Below, piece after piece: positions 1-8,417 of a stretch of DNA of 64,000 nucleotides. The notes under the pieces were generated by a model, which worked only from the letters and a program-made list of their open reading frames with translations, was not told the DNA's origin and did not search any database. The DNA comes from Shimia gijangensis (GTDB lineage Bacteria; Pseudomonadota; Alphaproteobacteria; Rhodobacterales; Rhodobacteraceae): the NCBI RefSeq assembly GCF_900142085.1, contig NZ_FQZQ01000020.1, forward strand, positions 1-64,000. The letters run 5' to 3'. The position numbers were made by a program, and so were the translations under genes. Positions within the stretch are counted from its first letter, which is position 1. Each line of letters begins with the position of its first letter.

Positions 1-393
1 TTGGATAAGAGGCTAACCCAACCTCGGACAGCCCAATAAATCAAAGCGATTGCACACGTCAAAGTGCGAGAAAGAAAGAGTTTTTCAACAAAATCAGCCC
101 ATTTTGCCGAGCGAGCAGTTGCGGCATTTCGCAACCGCAGCAAATTCGCGCGAGTAAGGTCGGCTCTTAGCCGACATTGACGGCAATCTCGGCGAACATC
201 TGGTTCGATTCTAACTCGTAATCGTAGCGTCGATAAAAGGACTAAAGTTGGCATTTTTTCTAAGTCGGTGAGTTGTCTGGCGGAAACCACAATCCCGCGC
301 TAAAATCAACAAAGCACAACAACCCCCTTTTCTGGATTAGCGGATCATTTTAGCATTGAGCTAACACCTACTAACTTTCCATTGGAGACATCC
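1..393. other. Upstream non-coding region
   Basis: No credible gene is visible before the first ORF. The stretch holds a GAGTTTTTCAACA motif at 78-90 that recurs elsewhere in the window as the end of a short repeat. It also holds a small inverted repeat near 158-174 (GTCGGCT facing AGCCGAC). A Shine-Dalgarno GGAG at 384-387 serves the next gene. Confidence 0.5.
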
Positions 394-1125
394 ATGAAGC
401 TCTTTTTGAAACACCTCACATTTTCGGCGGCATTGGCTGTTTCAGCATCCTCTGTGGTGGCACAAGAGAGTAATTGGAATTTTGCGGCAACTATGTATCT
501 ATTCATGCCTGAAACTAACATCGCATCTGGTGGGATAGAAGCCACATTGAGTTTCAGCGACGCTCTTGAAAATTTGGATATGGCCTTTATGGGGGCCTTT
601 GAGGCAAACAACGGACGTTGGGGGCTTTTGGGAGATTTTATGCTGACTGACCTTGAGTTTTCAAACAATACGCCCGGTCTCGCATACTCTGGCCTGAACA
701 CAACAATGAAGACGCAGTTTTTCAATGGCTATGTTCTATACAGCGCCTACCAAGCTCCAACCGTTAAACTTGATGTTGCTGCAGGTCTTCGATGGTTCGA
801 CACAAGTTCTGAACTAGATTTAGTATCCGGTCTTTTACCTGGAAGAACTTCCAGTGCGAACGATAGCTGGGTAGACCCTGTGGTTGGTGTGCGCGCGCAA
901 TTTGAAATTTCTGATAAATGGTCTGGGACTGTTTTTGCCGATTACGGTGGGTTCAGCAGTGACAGCGAAACTTGGCAGGTTCTTTTGACCGCCGACTACA
1001 ATATTAGCGAACGCTGGTCCTTGCGTTTCGGATACCGGCATATCTCTGTTGATCACGATATAGGTGGCTCTGCTTTTAAGCTTGATCAGTCTGGGCCAAT
1101 GATTGGGGCAACCTATCGGTTTTGA
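394..1125 (+). CDS. Putative outer-membrane beta-barrel protein
   Basis: A 243-residue secreted protein. A signal peptide of about 22 residues ends near AVSASSVVAQ. The rest is rich in alternating aromatic and polar residues and closes with GATYRF, a C-terminal aromatic signature typical of barrels recognised by the Bam machinery. Patterns such as GYRHISVDHD resemble OmpW/OmpA-like eight-strand barrels. The ATG at 394 is chosen because GGAG lies 6 bases upstream; the in-frame TTG at 382 would precede that ribosome site. The gene stands alone, without operon partners. Its ligand or function cannot be read from the sequence. Codon use is less GC-rich than in the genes that follow. Confidence 0.7.
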   Translation: MKLFLKHLTFSAALAVSASSVVAQESNWNFAATMYLFMPETNIASGGIEATLSFSDALENLDMAFMGAFEANNGRWGLLGDFMLTDLEFSNNTPGLAYSGLNTTMKTQFFNGYVLYSAYQAPTVKLDVAAGLRWFDTSSELDLVSGLLPGRTSSANDSWVDPVVGVRAQFEISDKWSGTVFADYGGFSSDSETWQVLLTADYNISERWSLRFGYRHISVDHDIGGSAFKLDQSGPMIGATYRF

Positions 1126-1196
1126 GTAACTGATTGCTTTATCTGCTTAACGAATATTGGTACCTCGCGCGGCGAAAGTCGACTTTCCGCCCGTTG

Positions 1197-1293
1197 TGTT
1201 GAAAAACTCTGCTTTTGCAGAAAACCAGTGAAAAATTTGCCCGTTGAGGGGCGCCGAGATTTTTGGCCAGGGGCCGGCCAAAACACCGCTTTG
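1197..1293 (+). repeat. Copy A of a dispersed non-coding repeat
   Basis: Begins with TGTTGAAAAACTC at 1197-1209 and includes a hairpin near 1260-1282 (TTTTTGGCC facing GGCCAAAA). The same order of blocks is seen in reverse complement at about 16440-16530. The gap 1126-1515 also has three variants of GCGG(A/C)GAAAGTC, one inside the perfect palindrome GAAAGTCGACTTTC. No coding potential was seen. Confidence 0.55.
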
Positions 1294-1515
1294 GCGATGT
1301 GAAAGGCTGTCATGTCCCTCTCGCGCCCGCGGAGAAAGTCCGCTCTCCGCCCTTCTTTCAGGTCACCTTCGCTGATGCAGCGCCGATTGAGCTCTTGCGG
1401 CGAAAGTCGGGAAAGTCCGCAAAGCAGACGTTGAGCCGAAACACTTCTCCGGGCCTACAAAGACACGCCAAGTGACGCAATGTCCTTTGCATCCCCTCTT
1501 GCCTTGTGCGCATAA

Positions 1516-1537
1516 ATACATACCGTCGGGTATGTAT
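1516..1537. promoter_or_regulatory. TetR-type operator upstream of the nitronate monooxygenase operon
   Basis: A perfect inverted repeat with 9-base arms ATACATACC and GGTATGTAT around the 4-base centre GTCG. It ends 17 bases before the ATG at 1555, with AGGAG (1543-1547) between. Arms of this kind (ACATACC..GGTATGT) are typical of TetR-family operators. No TetR gene is present in the window, so the regulator is encoded elsewhere. The palindrome itself is seen directly; the family assignment is inference. Confidence 0.75.
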
Positions 1538-1554
1538 CGTAACAGGAGACACGC

Positions 1555-2544
1555 ATGCCCGGTGACAGCCATTTGCCCAAAGCCCTTCAAGGGCTTCGAA
1601 TCCCCGCAGTTGCCTCGCCTTTGTTCATCATTTCGGTGCCTGCGCTGGTCATTGCGCAATGCAAGGCCGGGGTGATTGGTAGCTTTCCGGCGTTGAACGC
1701 ACGTGAAAGCGAAGGTGAAGCACCGCTGCTTGAGGCATGGCTCAAGGAAATCACAGAGGAACTGGATCGCCACAATCAGGCCAACCCGGACTCCCCGGCA
1801 GCCCCCTATGCGGTTAACCAGATCGTGCATCGTTCTAACACACGGCTGGATCGCGATCTTGAGATTTGTGCCAAACATGAGGTGCCGATCTGGATCACCT
1901 CATTGGGGGCGCGGGTCGAGGTGAATGACGCCGCACACAGCTGTGGTGGCATCGCGCTGCACGACATCATCAACAATCGCTTTGCGAAAAAGGCGATTGA
2001 AAAAGGCGCAGATGGTCTGATCGCCGTGGCCGCCGGGGCCGGAGGGCACGCGGGCCCGCAATCGCCCTTGGCGCTGATCTCTGAAATTCGCGAATGGTTT
2101 GACGGGCCATTGTTACTCTCGGGGTCAATTGCCACTGGGAATTCTCTGTTGGCAGCTTTGGCGATGGGGGCCGACCTTGGTTATATCGGCTCGCCCTTCA
2201 TTGCCACTGAAGAGGCCAATGCCGATCAGGGATACAAGGACATGATCGTGTCCTCCGGGGCCGAAGATATCGTCTATTCTTCGTTGTTTACTGGTGTATC
2301 CGGGAACTACCTCAAAGGGTCGGTTGAGAACGCAGGTATGGACCCCGACAACCTGCCCGAGGGCGACGTGTCGACCATGAGCTTTGGTGACAAACGCGAA
2401 AAACCAAAGGCTTGGAAAACCATCTGGGGATCGGGGCAGGGGATCGGCGCTGTCAAAGACGTGGTCCCTGCCGCAGAGGTGGTGTCGCGTATTGAACGTG
2501 AATACCACGCGGCCTTTGCGCGTTTGAAAGACCGCATGACATGA
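1555..2544 (+). CDS. Nitronate monooxygenase (2-nitropropane dioxygenase family)
   Basis: A 329-residue FMN-dependent TIM-barrel enzyme. The family oxidises alkyl nitronates, or acts as a related flavin oxidoreductase, in the cytoplasm. Supporting motifs are the N-terminal PAVASPLFIIS strand, the phosphate-binding AAGAGGHAG near residue 160, LLSGSIATG, ALAMGADLGYIGSPF, and a late IWGSGQGIG typical of class I NMO-like proteins. The start at 1555 has AGGAG 7 bases upstream. It is the first gene of a tightly packed operon and its stop overlaps the next start by 4 bases (ATGA). A TetR-like operator lies in its leader. The physiological substrate is unknown; the neighbours point to organic-acid or acyl-CoA catabolism. 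Confidence 0.88.
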   Translation: MPGDSHLPKALQGLRIPAVASPLFIISVPALVIAQCKAGVIGSFPALNARESEGEAPLLEAWLKEITEELDRHNQANPDSPAAPYAVNQIVHRSNTRLDRDLEICAKHEVPIWITSLGARVEVNDAAHSCGGIALHDIINNRFAKKAIEKGADGLIAVAAGAGGHAGPQSPLALISEIREWFDGPLLLSGSIATGNSLLAALAMGADLGYIGSPFIATEEANADQGYKDMIVSSGAEDIVYSSLFTGVSGNYLKGSVENAGMDPDNLPEGDVSTMSFGDKREKPKAWKTIWGSGQGIGAVKDVVPAAEVVSRIEREYHAAFARLKDRMT

Positions 2545-3209
2545 GCCAGATGATGCATCTGGTGCGTCATGCCCAGGCGTCATTTGGCGCCGCGGATTAT
2601 GACAACCTGTCCGATCTTGGCCATCGCCAGTCAATCGCGCTGGGCGTGGCATTGAAGCGTCAGGGCGTGCGGCCCGACAAGGTGTTCATCGGAGCAATGA
2701 AACGCCATCGTCAGACGTGGGAAGGCATGGCCGCTGGTATGGGGCCGGACGCCGAGCCTGAAATCCTGCCGGGGCTGAATGAGTTTGATTTCACCGGCTT
2801 GCTGAACGCCCGCTTTGCGGATGGCGGGGCACCGAAAGGCATGCACGACGACCGCCGCGCGCATTTTCGCACCCTGCGTGATACGATGCTGATGTGGCAA
2901 CGTGACGAGATTGATACCCCACCAGAACAGTTTGCCGACTTTTCCGCGCGCGTGCGCGATGCCCGCGACCAAATTGCGGCCAGCGGTGTGAGTACCGCAT
3001 TGGCGGTGTCGTCCGGAGGCGCCATTGGCCGGACCGTGGCCGAGATTACTGGGGGGCCTGCGGATCAGATGATCGCACTGCAATTGCAGGTCAAAAACTG
3101 TGCCGTGGCGCGGTTGGTGATCTCGCGAAATGGCACGTGGCTGAACGGATTTAATGAGACGCCGCATATCACGGCCGAAAACGAACAAGAAATGCTAACC
3201 TACTCCTGA
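2541..3209 (+). CDS. Histidine phosphatase family protein
   Basis: A 222-residue member of the phosphoglycerate-mutase/histidine phosphatase superfamily. The catalytic signature LVRHAQASFG is at residues 7-16 and carries the phospho-accepting His. The second conserved region around VSSGGAIGRTVAEI replaces the usual late SHGG-like block, so the second catalytic His is not obvious here. It overlaps the upstream monooxygenase by 4 bases, implying translational coupling. It is followed 86 bases later by a kinase-fold protein. In many alphaproteobacteria such phosphatases sit beside ACAD10/11-type kinases, suggesting the two act on the same phosphorylated intermediate. This is inference, not shown. 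Confidence 0.8.
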   Translation: MSQMMHLVRHAQASFGAADYDNLSDLGHRQSIALGVALKRQGVRPDKVFIGAMKRHRQTWEGMAAGMGPDAEPEILPGLNEFDFTGLLNARFADGGAPKGMHDDRRAHFRTLRDTMLMWQRDEIDTPPEQFADFSARVRDARDQIAASGVSTALAVSSGGAIGRTVAEITGGPADQMIALQLQVKNCAVARLVISRNGTWLNGFNETPHITAENEQEMLTYS

Positions 3210-3295
3210 AGCGCATGTGTGATTGGCGCGGTCGGATGCCTCCGGCGGGAGTATTTTGGAAATAGTGAAAACTGCGTGTTTTTGGGGAGGACAGA

Positions 3296-4321
3296 ATGGA
3301 CGCTTCCAAACTTGATACAGAGGCGGTCGCCGCCTGGCTGGCCCGCAATATGCCGGGTTTTGAAGGGCCCCTTGAGGCCGAGAAATTTGCAGGTGGTCAG
3401 TCGAACCCGACCTTTGCGCTGACCTCGCCATCGGGGCGATATGTGTTGCGCCGCAAACCGCCGGGGGTGTTGTTGAAATCCGCCCATGCCGTCGACCGCG
3501 AGTTTCGTGTACAAAAGGCATTGGCCGACACGGATGTGCCTGTCGCCCGGATGCATGTGCTGTGCGACGACGATGATGTGATCGGATCAATGTTTTACGT
3601 CATGCAACGTGTGGATGGGCGCAACTTTGATGACCCGCGGCTTGACGGTTTGTCAAAGCACGACCGCGCAGCCGTGTTTAACCAGATGAACAAGGTGCTC
3701 GCGGCGATCCATTCGGTCGACATTGCTACGGTGGGCTTGTCCGACTATGGGCCCGAGGGCAACTATTTTGAACGTCAGGTCGGGCGCTGGACCAAACAAT
3801 ATCGCGCCTCCGAGACTGAAACCGTGCCTGCCATGGATGCGCTCATCGACTGGCTGGCGGCCAACATGCCTGCCGACGATGGCAAGCGCACCTTGGTGCA
3901 TGGCGACTATCGGTTGGACAATCTGTTGTTTGCGGCAGACGGGACCGATTGCGTGGCCGTACTGGACTGGGAGCTGTCGACCATCGGCCACCCTTATGCC
4001 GATCTTGCGGGGGTCATAATGCAGTGGCAAATGCCGCCCGGCGGTTCTGGGCGGGGCCTGAAAGGCGTGGATCGCGCCAGCCTTGGCATCCCGTCGGATC
4101 AGGAATTTATCGGCAAATATTGTGAACGTATGGGCCTGCCGGGGATCGACAAGTTTGGCTTTTACCTCGCCTTTTGTTTCTTCCGCATGGCGGCAATCAT
4201 CCAAGGCGTGAAAAAACGCGGGCTGGATGGCAATGCGTCTGATCCCGAACGCGCGGCCAAGATGGGCACCTATGTACCGCTGTTTGCAAATGCCGGCCTG
4301 GAGGCCTCAAAACATGGATAA
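3296..4321 (+). CDS. ACAD10/11-type phosphotransferase (APH fold, possible hydroxyacyl-CoA kinase)
   Basis: A 341-residue aminoglycoside-phosphotransferase-fold kinase. Visible motifs are GGQSNPTF (glycine-rich loop, about residue 31), YVLRRKPPG (ATP-lysine strand), the catalytic HGDYRLDNLL and the metal-binding VLDWELSTIGHPYADLA. This is the subfamily that forms the N-terminal half of eukaryotic ACAD10/11 and includes Pseudomonas putida LvaA, which phosphorylates 4-hydroxyvaleryl-CoA. SD GGGAGG lies about 8 bases upstream. Its last 8 bases overlap the following SDR gene. A stand-alone ACAD of the matching type is encoded at 49695. Acting on a hydroxyacyl-CoA is inferred from family; antibiotic resistance is unlikely given the LRRKPPG signature. 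Confidence 0.85.
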   Translation: MDASKLDTEAVAAWLARNMPGFEGPLEAEKFAGGQSNPTFALTSPSGRYVLRRKPPGVLLKSAHAVDREFRVQKALADTDVPVARMHVLCDDDDVIGSMFYVMQRVDGRNFDDPRLDGLSKHDRAAVFNQMNKVLAAIHSVDIATVGLSDYGPEGNYFERQVGRWTKQYRASETETVPAMDALIDWLAANMPADDGKRTLVHGDYRLDNLLFAADGTDCVAVLDWELSTIGHPYADLAGVIMQWQMPPGGSGRGLKGVDRASLGIPSDQEFIGKYCERMGLPGIDKFGFYLAFCFFRMAAIIQGVKKRGLDGNASDPERAAKMGTYVPLFANAGLEASKHG

Positions 4322-5099
4322 ACGCTATCAGGATCAGGTGGTTATGATCACCGGGGCCGCATCCGGGTTTGGCAAGATGGCGGCGGAACGCTTTCGCGAT
4401 GAAGGCGCCAAGCTCGCGTTGTCAGACGTTTCCGGCGATGCGCTACGCGCGGTCGCCGACGCTTTGCGCGCATCCGGAACCGAGGTTGTGGCGGACGTGG
4501 TGGATGTCTCACAAGAGGCGCAGGTTGCTGCTCATGTCGCCAATGCGGTCTCTGCCTTTGGCACCATCAATGTCGGTGTCAACAATGCCGGAATAGGCCA
4601 TGATCTGGCGCCCTTGCATCTTTTGCCGGTCGAACAGTTTGACCAGAACTATGCCGTAAATGCGCGCGGCGTGTTCCTGTGCATGCAGCAACAACTGCCG
4701 CATATGCTCAAAGCAGGCCAGGGCGTCATTCTGAATGTGTCTTCTGCTGCGGGTTTGACCGGGGCGTCGCAACTGTCGGCTTATGCGGCGGCCAAACACG
4801 CGGTGGTTGGCCTGACCAAGGCCGCAGCGGATGAATACGCCCGCAAAAACATCCGGGTGAACGCAATCTGCCCGGCCTTTACCGTGACGCCGATGGTCGA
4901 AGAGATGGCCGAACAGGTCTCCACACGTGCGGGGCTAAGCCGTGAACAGGCGCTTGGCCACATCGCCTCGCGCATTCCTATGGGTCGCGTCGCCCAACCC
5001 GAAGAGATCGTGCAGGCGATGCTCTGGGCCTGTGCGCCGGAGAACTCCTTTATGACTGGTCAGGCGATCGCGCTGGACGGCGGGCTGACCGCGATTTAG
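4314..5099 (+). CDS. SDR family oxidoreductase
   Basis: A 261-residue classical short-chain dehydrogenase. It has the cofactor-binding TGAASGFG at residues 14-21, NNAG, the catalytic Ser in NVSSAAG and the YxxxK pair in SAYAAAKHA. The C-terminus GQAIALDGGLTAI is typical. An Asp at the end of strand 2 (LALSDVS) suggests NAD preference. The start at 4314 overlaps the kinase gene by 8 bases; an in-frame start at 4227 would lie deep in that gene and is rejected. It is the last gene of the operon, convergent with the methyltransferase that ends at 5096, with a 4-base overlap of the two 3' ends. Probable role: oxidation of a hydroxyacyl intermediate (inference). Confidence 0.87.
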   Translation: MDKRYQDQVVMITGAASGFGKMAAERFRDEGAKLALSDVSGDALRAVADALRASGTEVVADVVDVSQEAQVAAHVANAVSAFGTINVGVNNAGIGHDLAPLHLLPVEQFDQNYAVNARGVFLCMQQQLPHMLKAGQGVILNVSSAAGLTGASQLSAYAAAKHAVVGLTKAAADEYARKNIRVNAICPAFTVTPMVEEMAEQVSTRAGLSREQALGHIASRIPMGRVAQPEEIVQAMLWACAPENSFMTGQAIALDGGLTAI

Positions 5100-6031
5100 G
5101 GGGTGCGCACCGCCTGAGCGATCGCGCGCATGTGGCGCATGTCGGTGCCACAACACCCGCCAAGAATAGTGATGTTCGGATGGTGGGTGTAAATTTCCGC
5201 AAGTTGACGACCAAGCTCCAGTGGGTTGCCTGCATCCAGCTCTTCGGCCTCGTCCAGTTCTGCGTGACTGCAACGTGACGCATTGGCCACGACCCCCTTC
5301 AGGCGACGCATCCAGCTTTCCTGAGTTAGAATGCCCGTAAAATGGTCGGGATGGGCGCAATTCACCAGGAAATAGGACGCATACCCGTCTGTGGCCTGAT
5401 CCGTGGCCTCGATCGCATCCCTCAGGCTGGCTCCGGTTGGCAAGCACCCGTCAGTTTCAACCGTAAAAGAAACCGCAATCGGCAGATCAAACGTCTGCGC
5501 CGCGCGCACCATGCCAATGGCTTCCTCGGGATAGGCCAGTGTGTAGGCCCCAATCATATCTGTGCTGGTGCTGGCAAGGACCTCAATCTGTTCGGAATGA
5601 TAGCGTTCTGCCTCATCAGCGGCCATGATGTCTGATGGCGCATAGGCGTCTGTCCGTGGCCCGATGCTGGCGCTTAGGACCGTTGGCAAGTCGGGGCATT
5701 CTTCACGCACTGACGCCATCAACTCAATCGCCTCAATATTGCGTGCCCGCAGAGTCTCTGGTGCATACCCAATGCCCGCCGCCCGATCTCGATTGGCCAC
5801 CCATGTCGGGCTTTCCAGAATAACACCGGCGCCTTTGGCCCGCCCCAGATCAATCATGTCGTGAAAGTATCTGCGCAGATGGGCCCGTCCTTCTTTGGTT
5901 TCCAGTAGCGGATAAGACGCGAACCCCGGCAGATCGACGCCCTGCGAGAAAATCAGATCGGTTTCCATTCCCAGATAGACCAGAAATAGATCGCCCCCCA
6001 GCTGCGGCAGGGCCTTGCTATAACGTGTCAT
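5096..6031 (-). CDS. Homocysteine S-methyltransferase family protein
   Basis: A 311-residue zinc-dependent methyltransferase of the homocysteine-binding (betaine-homocysteine/MmuM) family. The zinc ligands are seen in VNCAHPDHF (about residue 224) and the near-C-terminal GGCCGTDMRHM. The family transfers a methyl group from S-methylmethionine or another donor to homocysteine, giving methionine. The N-terminus lacks the common DGG..TEL form, instead reading YLGMETDLIFSQGVDLPGF, so the donor may differ. The gene is monocistronic and convergent with the preceding operon. It is single-domain; it does not look like a MetH fragment. Confidence 0.85.
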   Translation of the reverse strand: MTRYSKALPQLGGDLFLVYLGMETDLIFSQGVDLPGFASYPLLETKEGRAHLRRYFHDMIDLGRAKGAGVILESPTWVANRDRAAGIGYAPETLRARNIEAIELMASVREECPDLPTVLSASIGPRTDAYAPSDIMAADEAERYHSEQIEVLASTSTDMIGAYTLAYPEEAIGMVRAAQTFDLPIAVSFTVETDGCLPTGASLRDAIEATDQATDGYASYFLVNCAHPDHFTGILTQESWMRRLKGVVANASRCSHAELDEAEELDAGNPLELGRQLAEIYTHHPNITILGGCCGTDMRHMRAIAQAVRTP

Positions 6032-6186
6032 GTCTCACCTTGTCTGTTGCGCGCTTTTACTGGACATCAGTGTATAGCAATTCCCGTTTGCGTCCAAATC
6101 CACACGATCCTCAGCGAGACCCTCAAGACCGCATTACGGCGATAATGGGGTTTCCCTTCGCCATCTGAGGTCGCTACAAACACCTT

Positions 6187-6606
6187 ATGGAAATGACCCC
6201 ACTTGATCCCCGCCTCGATGAAAGCCCCTATGCTTTGCAAAAACACCTTGGGTTTCACCTGACCCACTGGGGGCGGGATCATGCGCGTCTGGAATTGCCG
6301 ATTGAACATTACCTGACCAATCGCGCTGGCCTGCCGCACGGCGGGGTCTATGCCACGTTGCTGGATACAGTGATGGGATATGCAGGCAGCTACACAGGCG
6401 ATCCGGATCACAAGCGTCTGGCGCTGACCCTGTCACTCACCACCAATTTCCTCAGCCGTCCCAAGGGTCACCTTTTGATCGCCGAGGGGCGCAAAGTCGG
6501 CGGCGGCGCTTCGAGCTTCTTTGGCGAGGCCACAATTGTCGATGAAACCGGCGAGGTCGTGGCCCGCGGTTCAGGCGCCTTTAAGTATCGCAAAACCACG
6601 CTCTAA
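6187..6606 (+). CDS. PaaI-family hotdog thioesterase
   Basis: A 139-residue hotdog-fold protein with the motif LPHGGVYATLLDTVMGYA near residue 46, which holds the HGG and acidic residue of the PaaI/YbgC-like acyl-CoA thioesterases. The core GHLLIAEGRKVGGGASSFFGEA is the expected central sheet. Likely hydrolyses a short or aromatic acyl-CoA in the cytoplasm as a housekeeping or salvage step. It stands alone between two minus-strand genes. The exact substrate is not readable. Confidence 0.85.
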   Translation: MEMTPLDPRLDESPYALQKHLGFHLTHWGRDHARLELPIEHYLTNRAGLPHGGVYATLLDTVMGYAGSYTGDPDHKRLALTLSLTTNFLSRPKGHLLIAEGRKVGGGASSFFGEATIVDETGEVVARGSGAFKYRKTTL

Positions 6607-6618
6607 AAGCGGTGCGAT

Positions 6619-6852
6619 TTACTTGCCGTTTATGGCGTCTTTTTCTTCCTTGGTCAGCTTGGCGTTCCATTGGTTTTTGCTGATCCCCAAGGCGTGCGGC
6701 ATCGGTTTGGTCTTGCCAACTTTGACGCTGCCACCATTGTCCAGAAACTGTTTGATCAGGTCTTCGTCGGTTGTCTCTTTTGGTACTTGCTTCATGGCCT
6801 CAAAACCCCCAGATTTGCGCATCTCACGTTGCGAAATGAGATATAGAGGCAT
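6619..6852 (-). CDS. Small conserved-looking hypothetical protein
   Basis: A lysine-rich protein of about 77 residues, or 58 if the inner ATG at 6795 is used (MKQVPKETTDEDL). No domain is recognised. The region DLIKQFLDNGGSVKVGKTKPMP could be a small helix-hairpin, and the C-terminus ends ALGISKNQWNAKLTKEEKDA. It has no signal peptide or membrane segment. It lies convergent with the thioesterase gene, 12 bases away, and may share a promoter region with nothing else. Start choice is uncertain: neither candidate has a strong ribosome site. The charged, unbroken reading frame and its position support a real gene. Confidence 0.5.
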   Translation of the reverse strand: MPLYLISQREMRKSGGFEAMKQVPKETTDEDLIKQFLDNGGSVKVGKTKPMPHALGISKNQWNAKLTKEEKDAINGK

Positions 6853-6897
6853 CTTACCAGCCTTGAGAGTGGAACGCACCGATTCCTATTGTGCCGT

Positions 6898-8307
6898 TTA
6901 CGCCGCCTTGGCGGTCTCAGTTGAGACCAGTTCGGTTACAGCATCCAGAATGAACGCAATTGTCGCGTCATCCATCAGGTAACTCAGGTTCAGCCGTACA
7001 AAACCCGGTTTGCTTTTGGTGCTTCCCGACAGGATATCGGCGCGGATTTCCTCGGACCAGGCGTCGTCAATATCCATAAGGCGATGCACATATGGTCCCG
7101 CACAGGAGCATCCCCCCCGCGCCTGAATGCCATAGCGATCTGACAGGGCTTGGGTGAAAACACGGTAATCGATCCGGTTGCCGTCACTGTCACGTGGCAC
7201 AAACGACAGGAACGGCAGGCGGTCCTGTTTGTCGGCGGCCAGAATTTCAATACCGGGAACGTCTCCCCAAACGTTGAACGCAACCCTTGCGTTCCCGGCA
7301 TTGCGGGCAGAGATAAACTCTTGCCCGAGCACATCTTTGACGATCAGCGCCAGTGCCGCGCGGATATCGCCAATTACGTTGGGCGTTCCGCCCTCTTCTC
7401 GTTGTTCGATGCAGTCGACATAGTCATGGCGCTTGCCATTCACGAAGGCGACCGTGCCGCCACCGGGGCGGCTTGGCGTTTTGACCCGCACTGCATCGCG
7501 GCGCACCAACAGAACACCGCTGCCACCGGGGCCGCCAATGAATTTATGAGGCGACAGGGCCACGGCATCGATCGCCGCGCCACAGGGCAGGGTCATGTCG
7601 ATCGGCAGATAGGGGCCACCGCCTGCGTAATCCCAAACTATGGCCGCGCCGCGCGCCTTTGCCAGACGGGTCACCGTGGCGACGTCTGTGCAAATACCTG
7701 TGACGTTGGATGCAGCAGAAAATGCTGCAATCGTCAGCCCTTGCGCCGCGCAACGTGCAAGTTCTGCATCCAATTGTTCCAGATCGGGTCCACCTTTAGG
7801 GGCCTCGTCAATCTCAATCACTTCCGCACCGCTTTCGCGCCACGGCAGGATGTTGGAGTGGTGCTCGTAAGGGCCCATGATGACAAAGGCCTTCTCGCCG
7901 CGTTCAATCGCATCGCGCAATCCCAAAAGGTGTACCAGTTGGTTCAGCGCAGACGTGGCCCCAGAGCCCGAAAAAATCACTGCATGGTCGTCCGTATTAC
8001 CACCGCATTTGCGGGCAATCACGTCACGTGCTTCTGCGCGCATGCCGGTCATGGCCGCCCCGCAAAAGCTGTCGACCGTGTGGCTGTTGGCATAAAACGG
8101 CAGCACCTCGGTCATCACGAACTCTTCGACCTGCCGCAATGGCCGACCCGAGGCGATGTAGTCCGCATAGATCAGCTTTTGTGTGCCAAACGGCGTGGCA
8201 AAGGTGGTGTCCTTGCCGATCTGCCCATCCTTCAACGCCTGCACCGGATCGGGCAGGGCGCGCAAGTCTTGTTCAAAGCGGGCCAGAGGAGAAAGAGAGA
8301 TCGACAT
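6898..8307 (-). CDS. Class V aminotransferase-fold PLP enzyme (cysteine desulfurase-like)
   Basis: A 469-residue PLP enzyme of the NifS/CsdA fold. The PLP lysine is in SPHKFIGGPGGSGVL (about residue 255); VIFSGSGATSALNQLV forms the phosphate-binding turn and VWDYAGGGP supplies the ring-stacking Asp. A loop RGGCSCAGPYVHRL near residue 400 has two cysteines where cysteine desulfurases have their catalytic Cys. The protein is longer than typical NifS and belongs to the stand-alone branch; substrate could be cysteine, selenocysteine or another amino acid. It diverges from an Lrp/AsnC regulator gene across 110 bases, suggesting direct control by that regulator. Confidence 0.8.
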   Translation of the reverse strand: MSISLSPLARFEQDLRALPDPVQALKDGQIGKDTTFATPFGTQKLIYADYIASGRPLRQVEEFVMTEVLPFYANSHTVDSFCGAAMTGMRAEARDVIARKCGGNTDDHAVIFSGSGATSALNQLVHLLGLRDAIERGEKAFVIMGPYEHHSNILPWRESGAEVIEIDEAPKGGPDLEQLDAELARCAAQGLTIAAFSAASNVTGICTDVATVTRLAKARGAAIVWDYAGGGPYLPIDMTLPCGAAIDAVALSPHKFIGGPGGSGVLLVRRDAVRVKTPSRPGGGTVAFVNGKRHDYVDCIEQREEGGTPNVIGDIRAALALIVKDVLGQEFISARNAGNARVAFNVWGDVPGIEILAADKQDRLPFLSFVPRDSDGNRIDYRVFTQALSDRYGIQARGGCSCAGPYVHRLMDIDDAWSEEIRADILSGSTKSKPGFVRLNLSYLMDDATIAFILDAVTELVSTETAKAA

Positions 8308-8390
8308 AGGACACCTGTTCGCATGAGTGGTAGTTTGATTAAGATATGCTGGTATTACTGGGATTCCTTGGCCTAATTTGATTGAGAATT

Positions 8391-8403
8391 CACAAATTTT
8401 GTG
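8391..8403. promoter_or_regulatory. Candidate Lrp/AsnC operator
   Basis: A 13-base inverted repeat, CACAAA and TTTGTG around one T, lies 14 bases before the Lrp-type start codon in the 110-base divergent region. Lrp-family proteins often bind AT-rich palindromes in such spaces and control both genes. Binding is inferred from position only. Confidence 0.45.
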
Positions 8404-8417
8404 TCATGTGATCGAAT

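Noticed and set aside
3296-4321. Aminoglycoside resistance phosphotransferase
   Set aside because: Fold is shared, but the motifs and operon match ACAD10/11-type kinases.
7150-8376. 408-codon open frame on the plus strand
   Set aside because: Antisense to the class V aminotransferase, which has full motif support.
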